A DNA stretch of 64,000 nucleotides from Dermacentor variabilis (lineage: Eukaryota > Arthropoda > Arachnida > Ixodida > Ixodidae): assembly GCF_050947875.1 (NCBI RefSeq), contig NC_134572.1, positions 161,035,105 through 161,099,104 on the forward strand, in the 5' to 3' direction. A model generated the notes under the pieces. That model ran no database searches. It was not told the origin of the DNA and saw nothing but the letters and a program-made list of their open reading frames with translations. Position 1 is the first letter of the stretch. Each line of letters begins with the position of its first letter. The position numbers were made by a program, and so were the translations under genes. Positions 43,123-53,603 of this stretch are shown here, in pieces.

Positions 43123-45998
43123 GTAGTTTAATTTGGAAATCAGTAGTGTTTTCAATTGGAGGGCGCGGAGTGGAGGGCACTAATCAGCTCTTCAAGTTCA
43201 TTGTCATGTGAGGCGCCTTTTCAGTGACGCTGTAATTAAGGCGTTAAGGGCAGTATGAGGACGAAAGTTAGAGGGACGAAATCGTGCCTGTGTGTCCCTA
43301 GCGTCGGGATCGGCCGCTATGCGTGATCCTAACAAGAAAGCATTTTGCAGAATGCGAAGAAAGGCGGCAAAATTTCTGTCTGTGCGCACCTTGCCGATCT
43401 CCGCAATAGAGCAGTCATCGTGGTATTTTAGTCTCCCGTTAGAAAGAGTGTTGCAGACAAGGGAACTGGTTCAAACAGGCTTTTTTTTAATTATTCAGTA
43501 CTAGTGCGGTATCCTAAAAGGTGAGGTCAAGTGCTCGCCCTATTTTCTTCCCTCGCGCTACAGCGCACTGACAGAATTTTGCGTGCACCGTACCGTGCTT
43601 TTATCGTTTGCGCTTCAGGTTCTCGATTGTGTTTTCGCCCCCTTTACCCACGTGATGGGTATTTCATGGTCTTACCGGGTACCACATGTGTCCATATATT
43701 GTGTCCAATATATGAAACGGCCAAATTCGATTTTATTTGACGCCTCAAATTGTAGTAATGTATTGAGTCCCTTGTAGCTTTGTGCTTGTTATCAATTTTA
43801 CTATTTGGCGAATGGATACAGCATGTACGCTGCATAACTCGCTTGTGGATACTGCATACGTGAGTCGAGTATGCCCTTGGTATAAAATAACTTGTATGCT
43901 TTAGGTAGTACCATTATTTGCAGTTTGGGACATGTGTCGGAATGTACGCTGTGCGCCCTTCGCGCTTTACGGCGGCCTGCCGAGTTCGTGCGGGTGCCAT
44001 GTGTGCGTATGGAGTTCGCGAAGCGCTCTCCCAGTTTTTTTATATATATATAGATGTGTTCTGTTCACGCGCTTCGCACAACAGGGCATGTCGCAGTTCT
44101 TTGTCCTTGTGCAACACATTTTCCTAGCGTACGTCTGTGCATTATTTGATACCGGTTTCACACGGGGCTCTTTTAGCCGCTATCCAGTCCGTTACAAATC
44201 GAATTTCTCGGTCGTGATTGGCTCCTCTGCGCAAGCTACGAGAGTGAACCAGTCGCATCGATAATTTCGATCCGGATCGCGCTTGATCGCGATCGAGAGT
44301 GGTCGTGTGACACCGGTTTTACACATGGCTCCACCATGGGGAACACTTTAAGTTCAATGCTACTGAGTGAAGAGCAAGTGCATATATATGCCAGTGGTGG
44401 TATGTGGGCAAGCCTTTCTGGTGAAGCCAATACTTGTGCATTCAAAACATTTCAATTACCAGCGTAGTGCATCAATGTGCCTACTTCGACAAAATGGAGC
44501 ACCAGTGCAGATATCTGAGCATACCTGTCCAGGGCAGCAAGTGTGTCTACATTCAAACCACTACCAGCATGTGCGGCAGTTATATTTCCAGCAGCGGGAC
44601 TGCACAATAATCAGTAGGGTACTCTCAAGCTGTTTATCTATGAAGCTCTGCCTGGACTGTGTGCCAAATATTTTCGGACGTGAAAGTGGGTGTGAATTGG
44701 TAAACATCAGTGGAACTGTGCCTGGACTTTGTGGCAAATGTTTTTGGATGTGAAAGTGTGAGTGAACTGGCAAAGAATTTGATCTGGGCTACATGTGTTA
44801 AACGTTTTTCTCATTCAGAGGGCTTTTTTTTACTTTAGGAGACTGGAGATGTGCGCAAAGTGTGACATATCAGTGTGCTAATTAATGTATTTGCCGGTTT
44901 GCAAATTATTCGTTGCAACTTTGTTTTGGCCAGAGAGGTACAACTTTGCCTCTTGTAAAGGGCTTTTTAGATAAAAGACTTACTATTTAATATGACCATT
45001 GCTTCCTTTGTTACACAAATGCAGCTTCCAGTGCATTCCAGTTTATTTCCATGTTTATGTAAGTTTCTAATATGAGGCTTGCATATTCATTTTTCACGTT
45101 CTGGAGTGGCAAGATGCAGCATTACTGTCTCATCGTTCGCTGTACTACAGTAGTGTTCACTTGTTACACTGAATCCCCCGTTTAAGTATTCTGTACTAAT
45201 TTCACTTTATTGCTTTTTTGTTGTATGGTTATTTTTTCTCGCCATTACTTTCTCTGATATATCCTAAAGGCAATATTTCAAATTTTGCATTGTTCCCATT
45301 TTGTTTTATTTCGGTCACAGGATTGTTTTATGATGGTATGCGGTGGTATTTCTTCTTGTGCTCTTTTCAAGCTTCTAGCTGATTGGTAATTTTGCTTGGA
45401 GGCAGTTACCATCCGATTCATACTCTTGCATTTTTCAGTCTACTTCTTCCATTCGCTCCGATGTCACTTCTGCATAAGTCTAGTCCATCTAGTAGCACGT
45501 GCTCCTTACTATGATAAATTAGACACTTTAGTACACTCCAGGTTTCTCTGTTCATTTTTGTATGTGTACTTGGAATTTCGTTTATGTGCTAGTGAATGTT
45601 CCCTTTCGAGTTCATTATGAATCCTTTCTGCGACTTTTCTCATTGTTGATGTACTTTTACTTCTATTTGCATTTCTCACACAGTTTGTTCGAACCTTGCA
45701 TAAGCATTACATTTTAATAAAGTGTTTTTGCTTTGTCACAATGTTCTCATTTCATGCACTCTTGGCATGAAGGGCTTGGTCTGGCCACCTGCCAAGACGT
45801 GGCCATTTGTTCTTTGCAGGATGTCAGTCCCATTGTGGTTGTAAGCATCGTAACTTACTAAAGGCGGTATTAAGGATTTATTATTCCTAACAGGCTCATC
45901 TTCGTGCGACTTGGTAGAGGATGCGCCGGCCATGCGGGGAACAGTGCTTGGCACTGCGCCATGGCTCTTACAGTCAACACCGACGCTTCTACTCATCT
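43123..45998. other. Interior of the 4-kb TIR element, no recognised gene
   Basis: Contains a (TA)n run near 44041-44052, a MITE-like insert (44151-44317), a 60-70 bp tandem pair near 44645-44775 (CTGCCTGGACTGTGTGCCAA and CTGTGCCTGGACTTTGTGGC), and a long AT-rich tail with AATAAA at 45717. Only short, unrecognisable open frames. It might be a captured host UTR or a decayed transposase gene. Confidence 0.4.
44151..44317. mobile_element. Possible 167-bp MITE, ends ACCGGT
   Basis: It begins ACCGGTTTCACACGGGGC and its reverse-complemented right end reads ACCGGTGTCACACGACCA. A GATCGCGATC-rich centre could fold. No duplication is evident, so this is tentative. Confidence 0.5.
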
Positions 45999-45999
45999 G

Positions 46000-46163
46000 G
46001 GGCGCGATTGGAGATCGTTGTTCGAAACGCCCGATCAGTTTCACCTCACGCGATTGGCCTAGGCCGTGCCAATGGGTGCGGCTGACGACGTCTGCACGGC
46101 ATAGACCAGTCGCGTGAGGTGAAACTAAACGCGTGTTTTGAACAACGATGTCTGATCGCGCCC
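46000..46163. mobile_element. 164-bp fold-back MITE, ends GGGCGCGAT
   Basis: Left GGGCGCGATTGGAGATCGTT and right, reverse-complemented, GGGCGCGATCAGACATCGTT. The arms continue through TGTTC(G/A)AAAC and GTTTCACCTCACGCGA, covering nearly the whole length. No clear target duplication seen. It sits in the right part of the 4-kb TIR element. Confidence 0.8.
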
Positions 46164-46493
46164 GTCACCCGCGAAAATTAGCTTCACATGTTCGTAAACC
46201 TTTCAAGACCGCTTCTAGACCAGCTTTTTGATAACGTCCTAAAAACGTTTAGAAATTGGTTACGAATAGTTTTGGAAAAGGGATTACTTGTGTCTTTCCC
46301 AATACTATTTCTAGACCATCTTTTGGAATACGTCTTGCAGACCTGTTCTAGATCGTCTCAAGAAAGTAATTAAGCCGGACATTAGCAGAGATATACGACG
46401 TTTTCCCGCTGAAGTTCTCTCATTTGTGTCTTCTTTAACCCGTTTTTATCGTCTTGCATAAACGCTACGAAAACGTTATGTATCTCTTTTGTG

Positions 46494-47123
46494 CTACCTG
46501 GGTTGTGTCGTCGCGCCAAAATTGACCACTGGCAGGCAGACGCAATTCATCGTAATAGATAAAACTGGATGAGGTACTGTGATCCCATGTGTTAGGAGGA
46601 CGTCTTGCATAGGAGCCGCGATGAAGTGACCGTCGGGGACTAGTGCGGATGACACGAAGTCAACGTAAGTCAGTGCCGAAGGTCGCAAGCGAACGAAGTC
46701 GACGGAACTGAGGCGAGTAGGGTGTTGTTCAGCGGGATCCAGAACAGGCAGGTCGAGGCGGAGAGTACTGGCGGAGCAATCGATGAGAGCAGAATGTGCG
46801 CAGAGGAAGTCTAAGCCGAGGATGATGTCGTGGGGACAGTGAGCGGTGACTGTGAATAGCACGATTGTTGAGCGACCGGCGAAGGAGACGCGGGCGGTAC
46901 ACATACCAATTACGGGGGCTGTTCCGCCATCGGCAACACGGACAACAGGCGTCGTGGCGGGCGTAATAATTTTCTTGAGCCGGTTACGAAGGTCAGCGCT
47001 CATTACGGACAACTGCGCCCCAGTGTCTATGAGTGCAGATACAGAAACACCGTCCACCTGCACGTCAAGGAGTTTCAGATGAGTGGGCAACGTCAGGAGA
47101 GGATTTGGCGGCGTAGGGAGCAA
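46494..47123 (-). CDS. Gypsy D aspartic protease region
   Basis: A 209-codon minus-strand frame. The catalytic site VSALIDTGAQLSVMSADLRN is near residues 27-46, and the flap/second box CPHDIILGLDFLCAHSALID near 95-115, typical of pepsin-type retroelement proteases. It processes Gag-Pol. The frame ends at a TAG supplied by the inserted 4-kb TIR element (CAACCCAGGTAG), so the protease is severed from RT. It is in a different frame from gag, as when frameshifting joins gag to pol. Confidence 0.88.
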   Translation of the reverse strand: MLPTPPNPLLTLPTHLKLLDVQVDGVSVSALIDTGAQLSVMSADLRNRLKKIITPATTPVVRVADGGTAPVIGMCTARVSFAGRSTIVLFTVTAHCPHDIILGLDFLCAHSALIDCSASTLRLDLPVLDPAEQHPTRLSSVDFVRLRPSALTYVDFVSSALVPDGHFIAAPMQDVLLTHGITVPHPVLSITMNCVCLPVVNFGATTQPR

Positions 47124-47245
47124 TGCAGCATCACCTCGAGGCGCTGCATTGTCTAGTTTTCAGGCTGGGAGCGGCGTCCGAAGGGAGTCGGCGAATAGGA
47201 GCGATGGGGCTGGGGAGAGCGAGATTGTCGTCGTTGGGGCGAAGG

Positions 47246-48343
47246 CTAACGATAATAGGAGCGGTTCGGTGCAGGAGAATCAGTGGCGGCGTTATCAGAG
47301 CGTGCGGCATAGGGACGAGAAGGGCCACCTGGGGGGCGAGAGTAGGCAGTATAAGTAGGCCGGGTCGAGGAACTCCAGCGACTGCGACAGTGCCGAGAAA
47401 TGTGCCCGATTCGATGGCAGTGGAAACAAATGGGCTTCTCGTCAGCAGTGAGCCATTCAGATGGGTTGCGGAAGCGTGTTGGGTAAGAAGATGCGGGGCG
47501 GGGCGGAATCGAAGAAGCCGGGCGGGTATCAGCACGATGGGCCGAGCAGATGGTGTGAAGACGCATGTTTTCGAACTCTTGGCGGACAACTGCCTGGATC
47601 AGTAAGACGGGTACTGCAGATGTGTTGGTGGGACTGGAGTCGAAGGCAGCCGGATAGGCGGCCTCGACCTCACGCCGGACGATCCTGGTAACATCGGCAG
47701 TGTCGTTGGGACGAGGAGTGTCGGCACAGGAAGATGTCGCTGGGCTGTTGGGCAGACGGGAAAACTGCTGGTCAATACGTCGGCTTTTAGCGAGTTCCAG
47801 GCGGCGGCGCTCTTTTATATCAGCATCCACCGTCGCTACGTTGTTGCAAACGAGCAAGTTGAAGGCGTCATCGGGAATGCCTTTGAGGATGTGGGCAACC
47901 TTGTCGGACTGAGTCATGTGGGTGTCAACTTTGCGGCACAGAGCCAAGACGTCCTGAATGTACGTGACATAGGGCTCTGTTGACGTCTGCACACGGCCGG
48001 AAAGCGCCTTCTGCGCGGCAAGTTGGTGACTGTAGGTGTTGCCGAACAAGTCTCGAAGCTGTGTCTTAAGGGAATCCCAACTGGTCAGCTCATCTTCGTG
48101 AGTGCGATACCAAACTCTGGGTGTGCCACCGAGGTAAAAGACTACGTTGGCGAGCATAATAGTAGGGTCCCACCGGTTATCGCGGCTGACGTGTTCATAC
48201 AGGCTGATCCAGTCATCGACGTCTTCCCCATCTTTGCCCGAGAATACGCCAGGATCACGGGGAGCGGGGAGAGTGATGTAGGTCGTCGAGGTGGCAGCAG
48301 GTGTCGGACCCGGCGGAGTCGGGTTGTCGTCGCCGGGAGCCAT
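47246..48343 (-). CDS. gag: Gypsy D gag
   Basis: A 365-codon frame starting at an ATG at 48343, about 60 bases inside the primer site. The capsid-like core reads DDWISLYEHVSRDNRWDPTI, ANVVFYLGGTPRVWYRTHED, QDVLALCRKVDTHMTQSDKV, HILKGIPDDAFNLLVCNNVA. The nucleocapsid zinc knuckle CFHCHRIGHISRHC is a perfect CCHC (C-x2-C-x4-H-x4-C). It packages element RNA in virus-like particles. The only intact gag in the window; a stop ends it before the protease frame. Confidence 0.92.
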   Translation of the reverse strand: MAPGDDNPTPPGPTPAATSTTYITLPAPRDPGVFSGKDGEDVDDWISLYEHVSRDNRWDPTIMLANVVFYLGGTPRVWYRTHEDELTSWDSLKTQLRDLFGNTYSHQLAAQKALSGRVQTSTEPYVTYIQDVLALCRKVDTHMTQSDKVAHILKGIPDDAFNLLVCNNVATVDADIKERRRLELAKSRRIDQQFSRLPNSPATSSCADTPRPNDTADVTRIVRREVEAAYPAAFDSSPTNTSAVPVLLIQAVVRQEFENMRLHTICSAHRADTRPASSIPPRPASSYPTRFRNPSEWLTADEKPICFHCHRIGHISRHCRSRWSSSTRPTYTAYSRPPGGPSRPYAARSDNAATDSPAPNRSYYR

Positions 48344-48417
48344 GAAAGAAGGCTCGACGTACCGTCCACTGCAAAGCTCCGTGACGAGGTACAGGGAACG
48401 TCCACCTCCACCAGATA

Positions 48418-48577
48418 TGTTACGGAGGAAGACGCAGACGAAAAGCTATGTACAAGTATATTTACAAGAAAATACGCTGCGCTTGGCCAAGAGGCAACAG
48501 CCCGCGCTAGCTTCAAATCGTCGTCGTCGTCTTCTTACTGCTCGGCTCTTCGTCATTGGAAATACTATCCCGTAGCA
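48418..48577 (-). repeat. Gypsy D 5' LTR
   Basis: 160 bp, 158 identical to 39377-39536. The flanking ATAT at 48578-48581 pairs with that at 39373-39376. Confidence 0.92.
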
Positions 48578-48581
48578 ATAT

Positions 48582-48995
48582 TGACACCAGATCCTTTGTT
48601 GTACCGGTGACCTTCTTTCATACGCTAGCCATTCTTACCAAGTTATCACTTCGCACAAGGATGCTGTATTAGATGTTACCAGAATGGTTTACGCCGATGT
48701 TAAACTTCCACATTTTTGTCTAATCAGATGAGGAGTTCGACGGAAATAGTGATGCGCATTCCGAAATTTGCGGATGCACCGGCCATTGCGCTAGAATGTA
48801 CTACGAGTCATAAGTATTCGATGCCATTGGAGCCGTGAAACAAATATCGACCACCGACGAATGCACTCACCGCTATCATTGGGCTTCGAGTGTCACTTGC
48901 TTTTCTTGGCGCAAGTTAGCCAAATAAGTATTGGTTTTCGTGGATTGACCTCTTTGTTGCTGTCTTGTTCTTCACCATCACTACAACGCGACGTT
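48582..48995 (+). repeat. Probable LTR-containing flank of gypsy E
   Basis: It ends with TTGTTCTTCACCATCACTAC just before a primer-type site and a gag leader, so its right part is probably an LTR end. The left border is not found. No partner LTR lies in the window. Confidence 0.4.
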
Positions 48996-49175
48996 TGGTG
49001 GAGGTACTTGTTGTACACCATACAACCACTACAAGCAGTGAGAAAAGCCCAATCGGTCATTGACGTCAACGTCATCACTAGCCAGCGAGCTAGCCCCAGC
49101 CGGCAACGGTTGGCGCCGGCACAGGGACTATTACGCGAGACGACAAGGAAATTACTGGCTTAGTCATCCACCACT

Positions 49176-49361
49176 ATGACAGACCCAGCACTAACAGCAG
49201 CCATCGTACTGCGACAACCCAAGGTGCCGTCAAACTTCCACGGATCATCAGCGGATAGCATCAACAGTTCGCTCGATTCACGCAAAAGAAGGTCTGCTTT
49301 CAGCTCATGGGATTTCGAGGACAGGCTACGGCATGTCCATTTTTCCTTGGAAGTTGATCCA
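49176..49361 (+). pseudogene. Gypsy E gag, N-terminal part
   Basis: ATG at 49176: MTDPALTAAIVLRQPKVPSN then FHGSS, ending RLRHVHFSLEVDP at the target duplication. The opening resembles tick gypsy gags as I recall them. Coding continues at 55327 with RTWFEN, completing a WF-type capsid box also seen in element C (FARTWFHNHE). Confidence 0.75.
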
Positions 49362-50167
49362 TTGATTGATTTGTAGAGTTTATTGGCGCAAGGGCCAGAT
49401 GTGGCCAAATAGCGCCAAGTCGGTGATCTGTACTTCTGAATGTTATATGGGTGTTAATTGCGGCGAGTAATGAAACACGGTTGTATAGTGGCCTAAAATA
49501 TTCGCTAAAGAGTACAATATATAGATGTGGTGCAATGTGGCTGTAAAAGGACCTAAAATTTATATGCTCTAAAATGCGTGAAATACACGTATACACATAA
49601 TATAAAAATGATAGTGATTGATCGTGTCTTCGATGACAATAGATGTTTCACGAGTTATGGATGATCAGTAATATATGTAATGGCTGTAGCACTAGTGCCT
49701 CAGCAAGGCCTTGAAAGCAAGGGCTGGGAGGCAGGTGCTCAAGAAAATGTTTTCATTGCAGCTACGACCTCCAGGTGGAGGCCGTGCTACAAGTAGCCTG
49801 GCCAAATAACATTTAGGGTGTTAGCTTCAAATAAAAATTTAATACTGATTGAAAAGTAAAAAGGGGTTCTTTGCTAAGAAAGAATGCTGGATGTAACGGT
49901 ATGTGTTGGAGATAAGCAGAGGGAAAGTACTTTTTTTTCTGCCTCTATTTCAGTGCATTGGATAAGAACACGAATAACTGTAAGCTTTTTGCCACATTTG
50001 GTACATGTCGGAGGTTCGCTTCCCGTTAAAACGTAGCAGTGAGTGGCGTAAGTGTGTCCTATTCTTAATCTACAAAGAAGCACTTCCTTATGCCTTGCTG
50101 TTCTTTCAGATATCCAGTTCCCTAATTTTGGTTTGATAAAGTGTAGCCTATTCTCTACTGCATTATC

Positions 50168-50731
50168 CTATTGGTCCTGCCAGTGCTTCCTCAGTTTGTG
50201 GCGTAAGAATGGCTTAAGTTCTGTTACTGCTATGGGTTTATTGGCATCCGTTTCATTAAAGACGACTGACGTTGCACTTTCGTCTGCAGCTACATTGCCT
50301 TTTATGCCCCTATGGCCAGGTACCCAACATAGGACGACGTTTTGGTTGTATATTAAAGCTAGGCATAGTTGTGTGTATAGTTTATTAAAAACAGGGTTCT
50401 TGTGTTTTCGAAAACTCATTAAGCCCCTTATAACGTTTAATGAATCTGTGAAAATGATGGCCTTATTGAGATTTGTTTGTCTGATATGTTTTACAGCAGA
50501 GAGTATCGCGTACGCCTCAGCCGTGCAAATACTTTTGTTCGAATTTAGAGAATCCGAGGTGGAAAAATGGCCCAAGAGCTGCATACGCGACACAAGCAGA
50601 TGATCTGGAAGCATGTGTATAATATTCGGCACAGCAGTACTTCGCTTGGAGTTCGAGGAAGTGTGATCGTATGTGTGCCTCAGGTTTTTTCGACAAACGA
50701 GATATCGCACTCTATGGTCTGCCACTCCCAA
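50168..50731 (-). pseudogene. LINE RNase H domain
   Basis: A minus-strand frame of 187 codons: CTAEAYAILSAVKHI (Glu box), AIIFTDSLNVIRGL (Asp box), VVLCWVPGHRGIKGNVAADE (His and last Asp boxes). The first Asp-containing strand lies upstream in another frame. It degrades the RNA of the RNA-DNA hybrid. A CTKC...QC remnant downstream (49874-50083) looks like the C-terminal zinc motif with its His changed. Confidence 0.85.
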
Positions 50732-50966
50732 GGCGGTGGATTGCGAGTGGGAGACATTAGGATATTTTCTGGGAGATGTATGTCTGTTTTTTCTGTCATT
50801 GCTTCCAAGCGTAGGCTCAAAGGAGTTCTAATAAGTGGGCGGTTACTGTAAAGTCTGGCAGCCCGCAGGTCGCTAATGATCGAATGGCATGGATGTTCGC
50901 TGTCTGATTTTACCTTAGTATAGTACGATAAACTTAAGAATATTCTTCGTAGATGTAAAGATTGGA

Positions 50967-51935
50967 CTAAACGTAGAGATTTTCAACAGGACTCGTCCTA
51001 AAGGCGCCTGTTGCCAGTCGTATACCGAGGTTGTGGACTGGGTCGAGAATCTTTAGCGCGCTCTCTGTTGCGGAGTGGTACACCACGGCTGCGTAGTCGA
51101 GGTGTGATTGTACGAGACTCTTATACATGCTAAGCAGACACTTCCTGTCACTGCCCCAGGTTGTTTGAGAGAGCAGCCTGAGGAGGTTCATGGTCTTCAG
51201 GCACTTTTCTTTAAGATATTTTAGGTGGGGAATGAAGTTGAGTTTTGTGTCCAGGATAACACCTAAGAATTTCTGTTCAGGGCTGACAGTTAGTCTTTCT
51301 CCATTAATGTTAATATCGGGTTGTGGTAGTACACCTCTCTTGTTTGAAAACAGGACACGTGTGCTCTTTTGGGGGTTCAATTTGAAACCATTCTCATCCG
51401 CCCACCTTAAGAATCTATTCAAACCAAATTGTAGTTGTCTCTCGCAAATGCCAAGATTGTATGACCTGAACCCTATCTGTACATCGTTCACATAGACGGA
51501 ATAGAAGAGTGTGCGAGGTAGTACGGTGTGGAGGGAATTCATTTTAACAATAAATAACATACAGCTCAGTACTCCACCCTGCGGTACACCTCTCTCCTCT
51601 ATCATTGGTCGAGATTGCACGTTGCCAACTCTAACACGAAATGTCCGGTCAGAGAGGTAACTTTCAACTATTCTCAGCAAGTTGCCGCGAATGCCCATTG
51701 TAGAAAGATCCCGAAGGATCCCGAAGCGCCATGTAGTATCATACGCCTTCTCCATGTCAAGAAATACTGATAATACAAGCTGTTTGTGGATAAAGTCATC
51801 CCTGATGTGCATTTCCATGCGAACAAGCTGATCTGTCGTCGATCTGCCTTCTCTGAAACCACATTGATATGGGTCTAATTTCTTGTTTATTTCTAGATAG
51901 TGAACCAGGCGACTGTTTACCATCTTTTTCAAAAA
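50967..51935 (-). pseudogene. LINE reverse transcriptase core
   Basis: RT blocks DPYQCGFREGRSTTDQLVRM, VFLDMEKAYDTTWRFGIL, ERGVPQGGVLSCMLFIVKMN, then FYSVYVNDVQIGF, GFKLNPQKSTRVLF, QKFLGVILDTKLNFIPHLKY and SHLDYAAVVYHSA. The catalytic box is YVND, where LINE RTs have YxDD: the third residue is Asn (AAC; GAC expected). Frame changes separate it from the endonuclease frame near 51935 and from RNase H near 50960. Confidence 0.9.
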
Positions 51936-51939
51936 CTTT

Positions 51940-53394
51940 GTATAAGCAGCTCGTCAATGCTATAGGCCTATAACTATTTGCCAAAGAAGGGTCCTTACCC
52001 TCTTTCACAATGGGAATTATGATGGCCTCTTTCCAAGCATAGGGAATGTGGCCGGAAGACCACATAGAATTGTAGAGACAAATAAGGGTTTTTTGTGATT
52101 CAGACGGCAGGTGTTTTAGCATTTCATGCAGAATGCGGTCAGTACCTGGGGCAGATTTTTTGCAGCTGTTTAGGGCTGCCTGAAGCTCTGCCATGCAAAA
52201 AGGTCTATTGTATGCCTCGCATTTTGTGCTTTTCCAGTCTAGTGGTTTTCCTTCTATTTGCCTTTTGTACCTTGGGAATGTTTCAGAGTAGTGCGACGAG
52301 TTGGATATCTGTTCGAAATGCGCGCCACGAAAGTTCGCCTGATCTTCCATGCTGTCCCCTTGAGTATTCACTAAAGGCAGAGAGTAAGACTGTCGGCCCT
52401 TTATTCTATTCACTCTATTCCAAACCTTTGTTTCGTCAGTGTAAGAGTTAATGCCCGATACATACTTTCTCCAACTCTCTCTTCCAGCTTCTTGCCGCGT
52501 TCTTCGTCCCTGGGATTTGACCTGCTTGAAATTGACTAGATTTTCTGTAGTCGGAGAATCCCGAAGTAAACCCCATGCCTTGCTCTGCTTTTTACGCGCT
52601 ATTCGACACTCATTCCACCACGGAAGACGGCGTTTTGTGGACAATCCACTTGTTACAGCAATACATTTGGTGGAGGTGTCCAGGAGAAAAACCTTAAAAT
52701 ATTTAACCGCAGCATCTATGCTTAAAGCACTCATGTCTTCCCAGGATAAAGAAGCAACTTTTTTGAACTTTTTCCAGTCAGCTGAGTCAGTTTTCCAGTG
52801 AGGTAGTTGTGGGGGACATTCATTAGACATTGGTGTGCATAGAGCTACAGGGAAATCGTCACTCCCATAAAGGTTTTTAATAACTTTCCATTTAAAATAA
52901 GGTAGAAGAGTAGGAGACGCAATACTAAGATGCATTGAGGAGTATGTTTTGTTTGCCATGTTATAATACGTGGGCTCCTTCCCATTCAAAAGACATGCAC
53001 CTGAAGAAAAAAGGAACTGTTCAATCAAGCGTCCTCTCGCGTCGCAGCGCGAGTCGCCCCATAGGTTGCTGGGCGCATTTAAATCTCCAAGCACACGATA
53101 TGGTTCAGGTAACTGAGCTATTATTGTTTGGAATTCTTGTTTGTGAAGCTGAAAATGCGGTGGTATATATAAAGAGCAGATGGTTATCAGTTTATTTAAA
53201 AGTACAGCTCGAATGGCGACTGCCTCAAGGGGTGTTTGTAGCTGTAAGTGTTGACAGGCTATAGATTTGTCTGCTATGACGGCTACACCGCCTGATGATG
53301 CGAGAGCATCATCGCGATCCTTCCAAAAAATAACATAGTGACGAAGGAAGTGCTTATGCTTAGATTTCAAATGAGTCTCTTGGACGCGCAGCAC
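51940..53394 (-). pseudogene. LINE endonuclease and RT N-terminus
   Basis: The frame opens LRVQETHLKSKHKHFLRHYV (catalytic Glu), SSGGVAVIADKSIAC, VLGDLNAPSNLWGDSRCDAR (GDxNA box), then YGSDDFPVAL where APE-type LINE endonucleases normally have SDH. It continues through WWNECRIARKKQSKAWGLLR to KKSAPGTDRILHEMLKHLPS and ANSYRPIALTSCLYKVFEK. It would nick target DNA. The His-to-Asp change at the last box predicts loss of nuclease activity. Confidence 0.87.
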
Positions 53395-53603
53395 TTTTGG
53401 AGTTCATTAAGGAGTTCTTGGACATCATCGAGGTTGCAAAGCAGGCCTCTGATATTCCACTGAATAATCAGTGTGCCTCATTAAAATAAATGTTGTGCTA
53501 TGTGTCAAAAAGAATGAACTTGGTTTAGCTTACAGTGCACTTTTGGGGCCCTGTAATTGGAGTTTTGTCTTTTCTGGAGCGGTCGACACAATCGCGCCGC
53601 TCC

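Larger units (their letters stand above)
42440..46497. mobile_element. About 4.06-kb TIR element of unknown class in gypsy D pol
   Basis: The left edge reads CCAGGTAGCACACAAAG (from 42436) and the right edge, reverse-complemented from 46501, CCAGGTAGCACAAAAG. If one CWG triplet (CAG at 42437-42439, CTG at 46498-46500) is target duplication, removal puts the pol codons for Gln-Pro-Trp-Glu-Val back in register, as expected for this gypsy family. It contains tandem duplications, two MITEs and no transposase that I recognise. Interior sequence looks transcript-like, with AATAAAGTG at 45717. Confidence 0.8.
39377..48577 (-). mobile_element. Ty3/gypsy element D, near full length, split by a 4-kb TIR element
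   Basis: A minus-strand element with LTRs 39377-39536 and 48418-48577 and an ATAT duplication (39373-39376 and 48578-48581). The order gag, protease, RT, RNase H, integrase is complete. Without the insert near 42440-46497 it is about 5.1 kb. The primer site next to the 5' LTR reads TGGTGGAGGTGGACG on the minus strand (48399-48413). LTR identity of 158/160 suggests recent insertion, yet integrase is broken. Confidence 0.92.
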
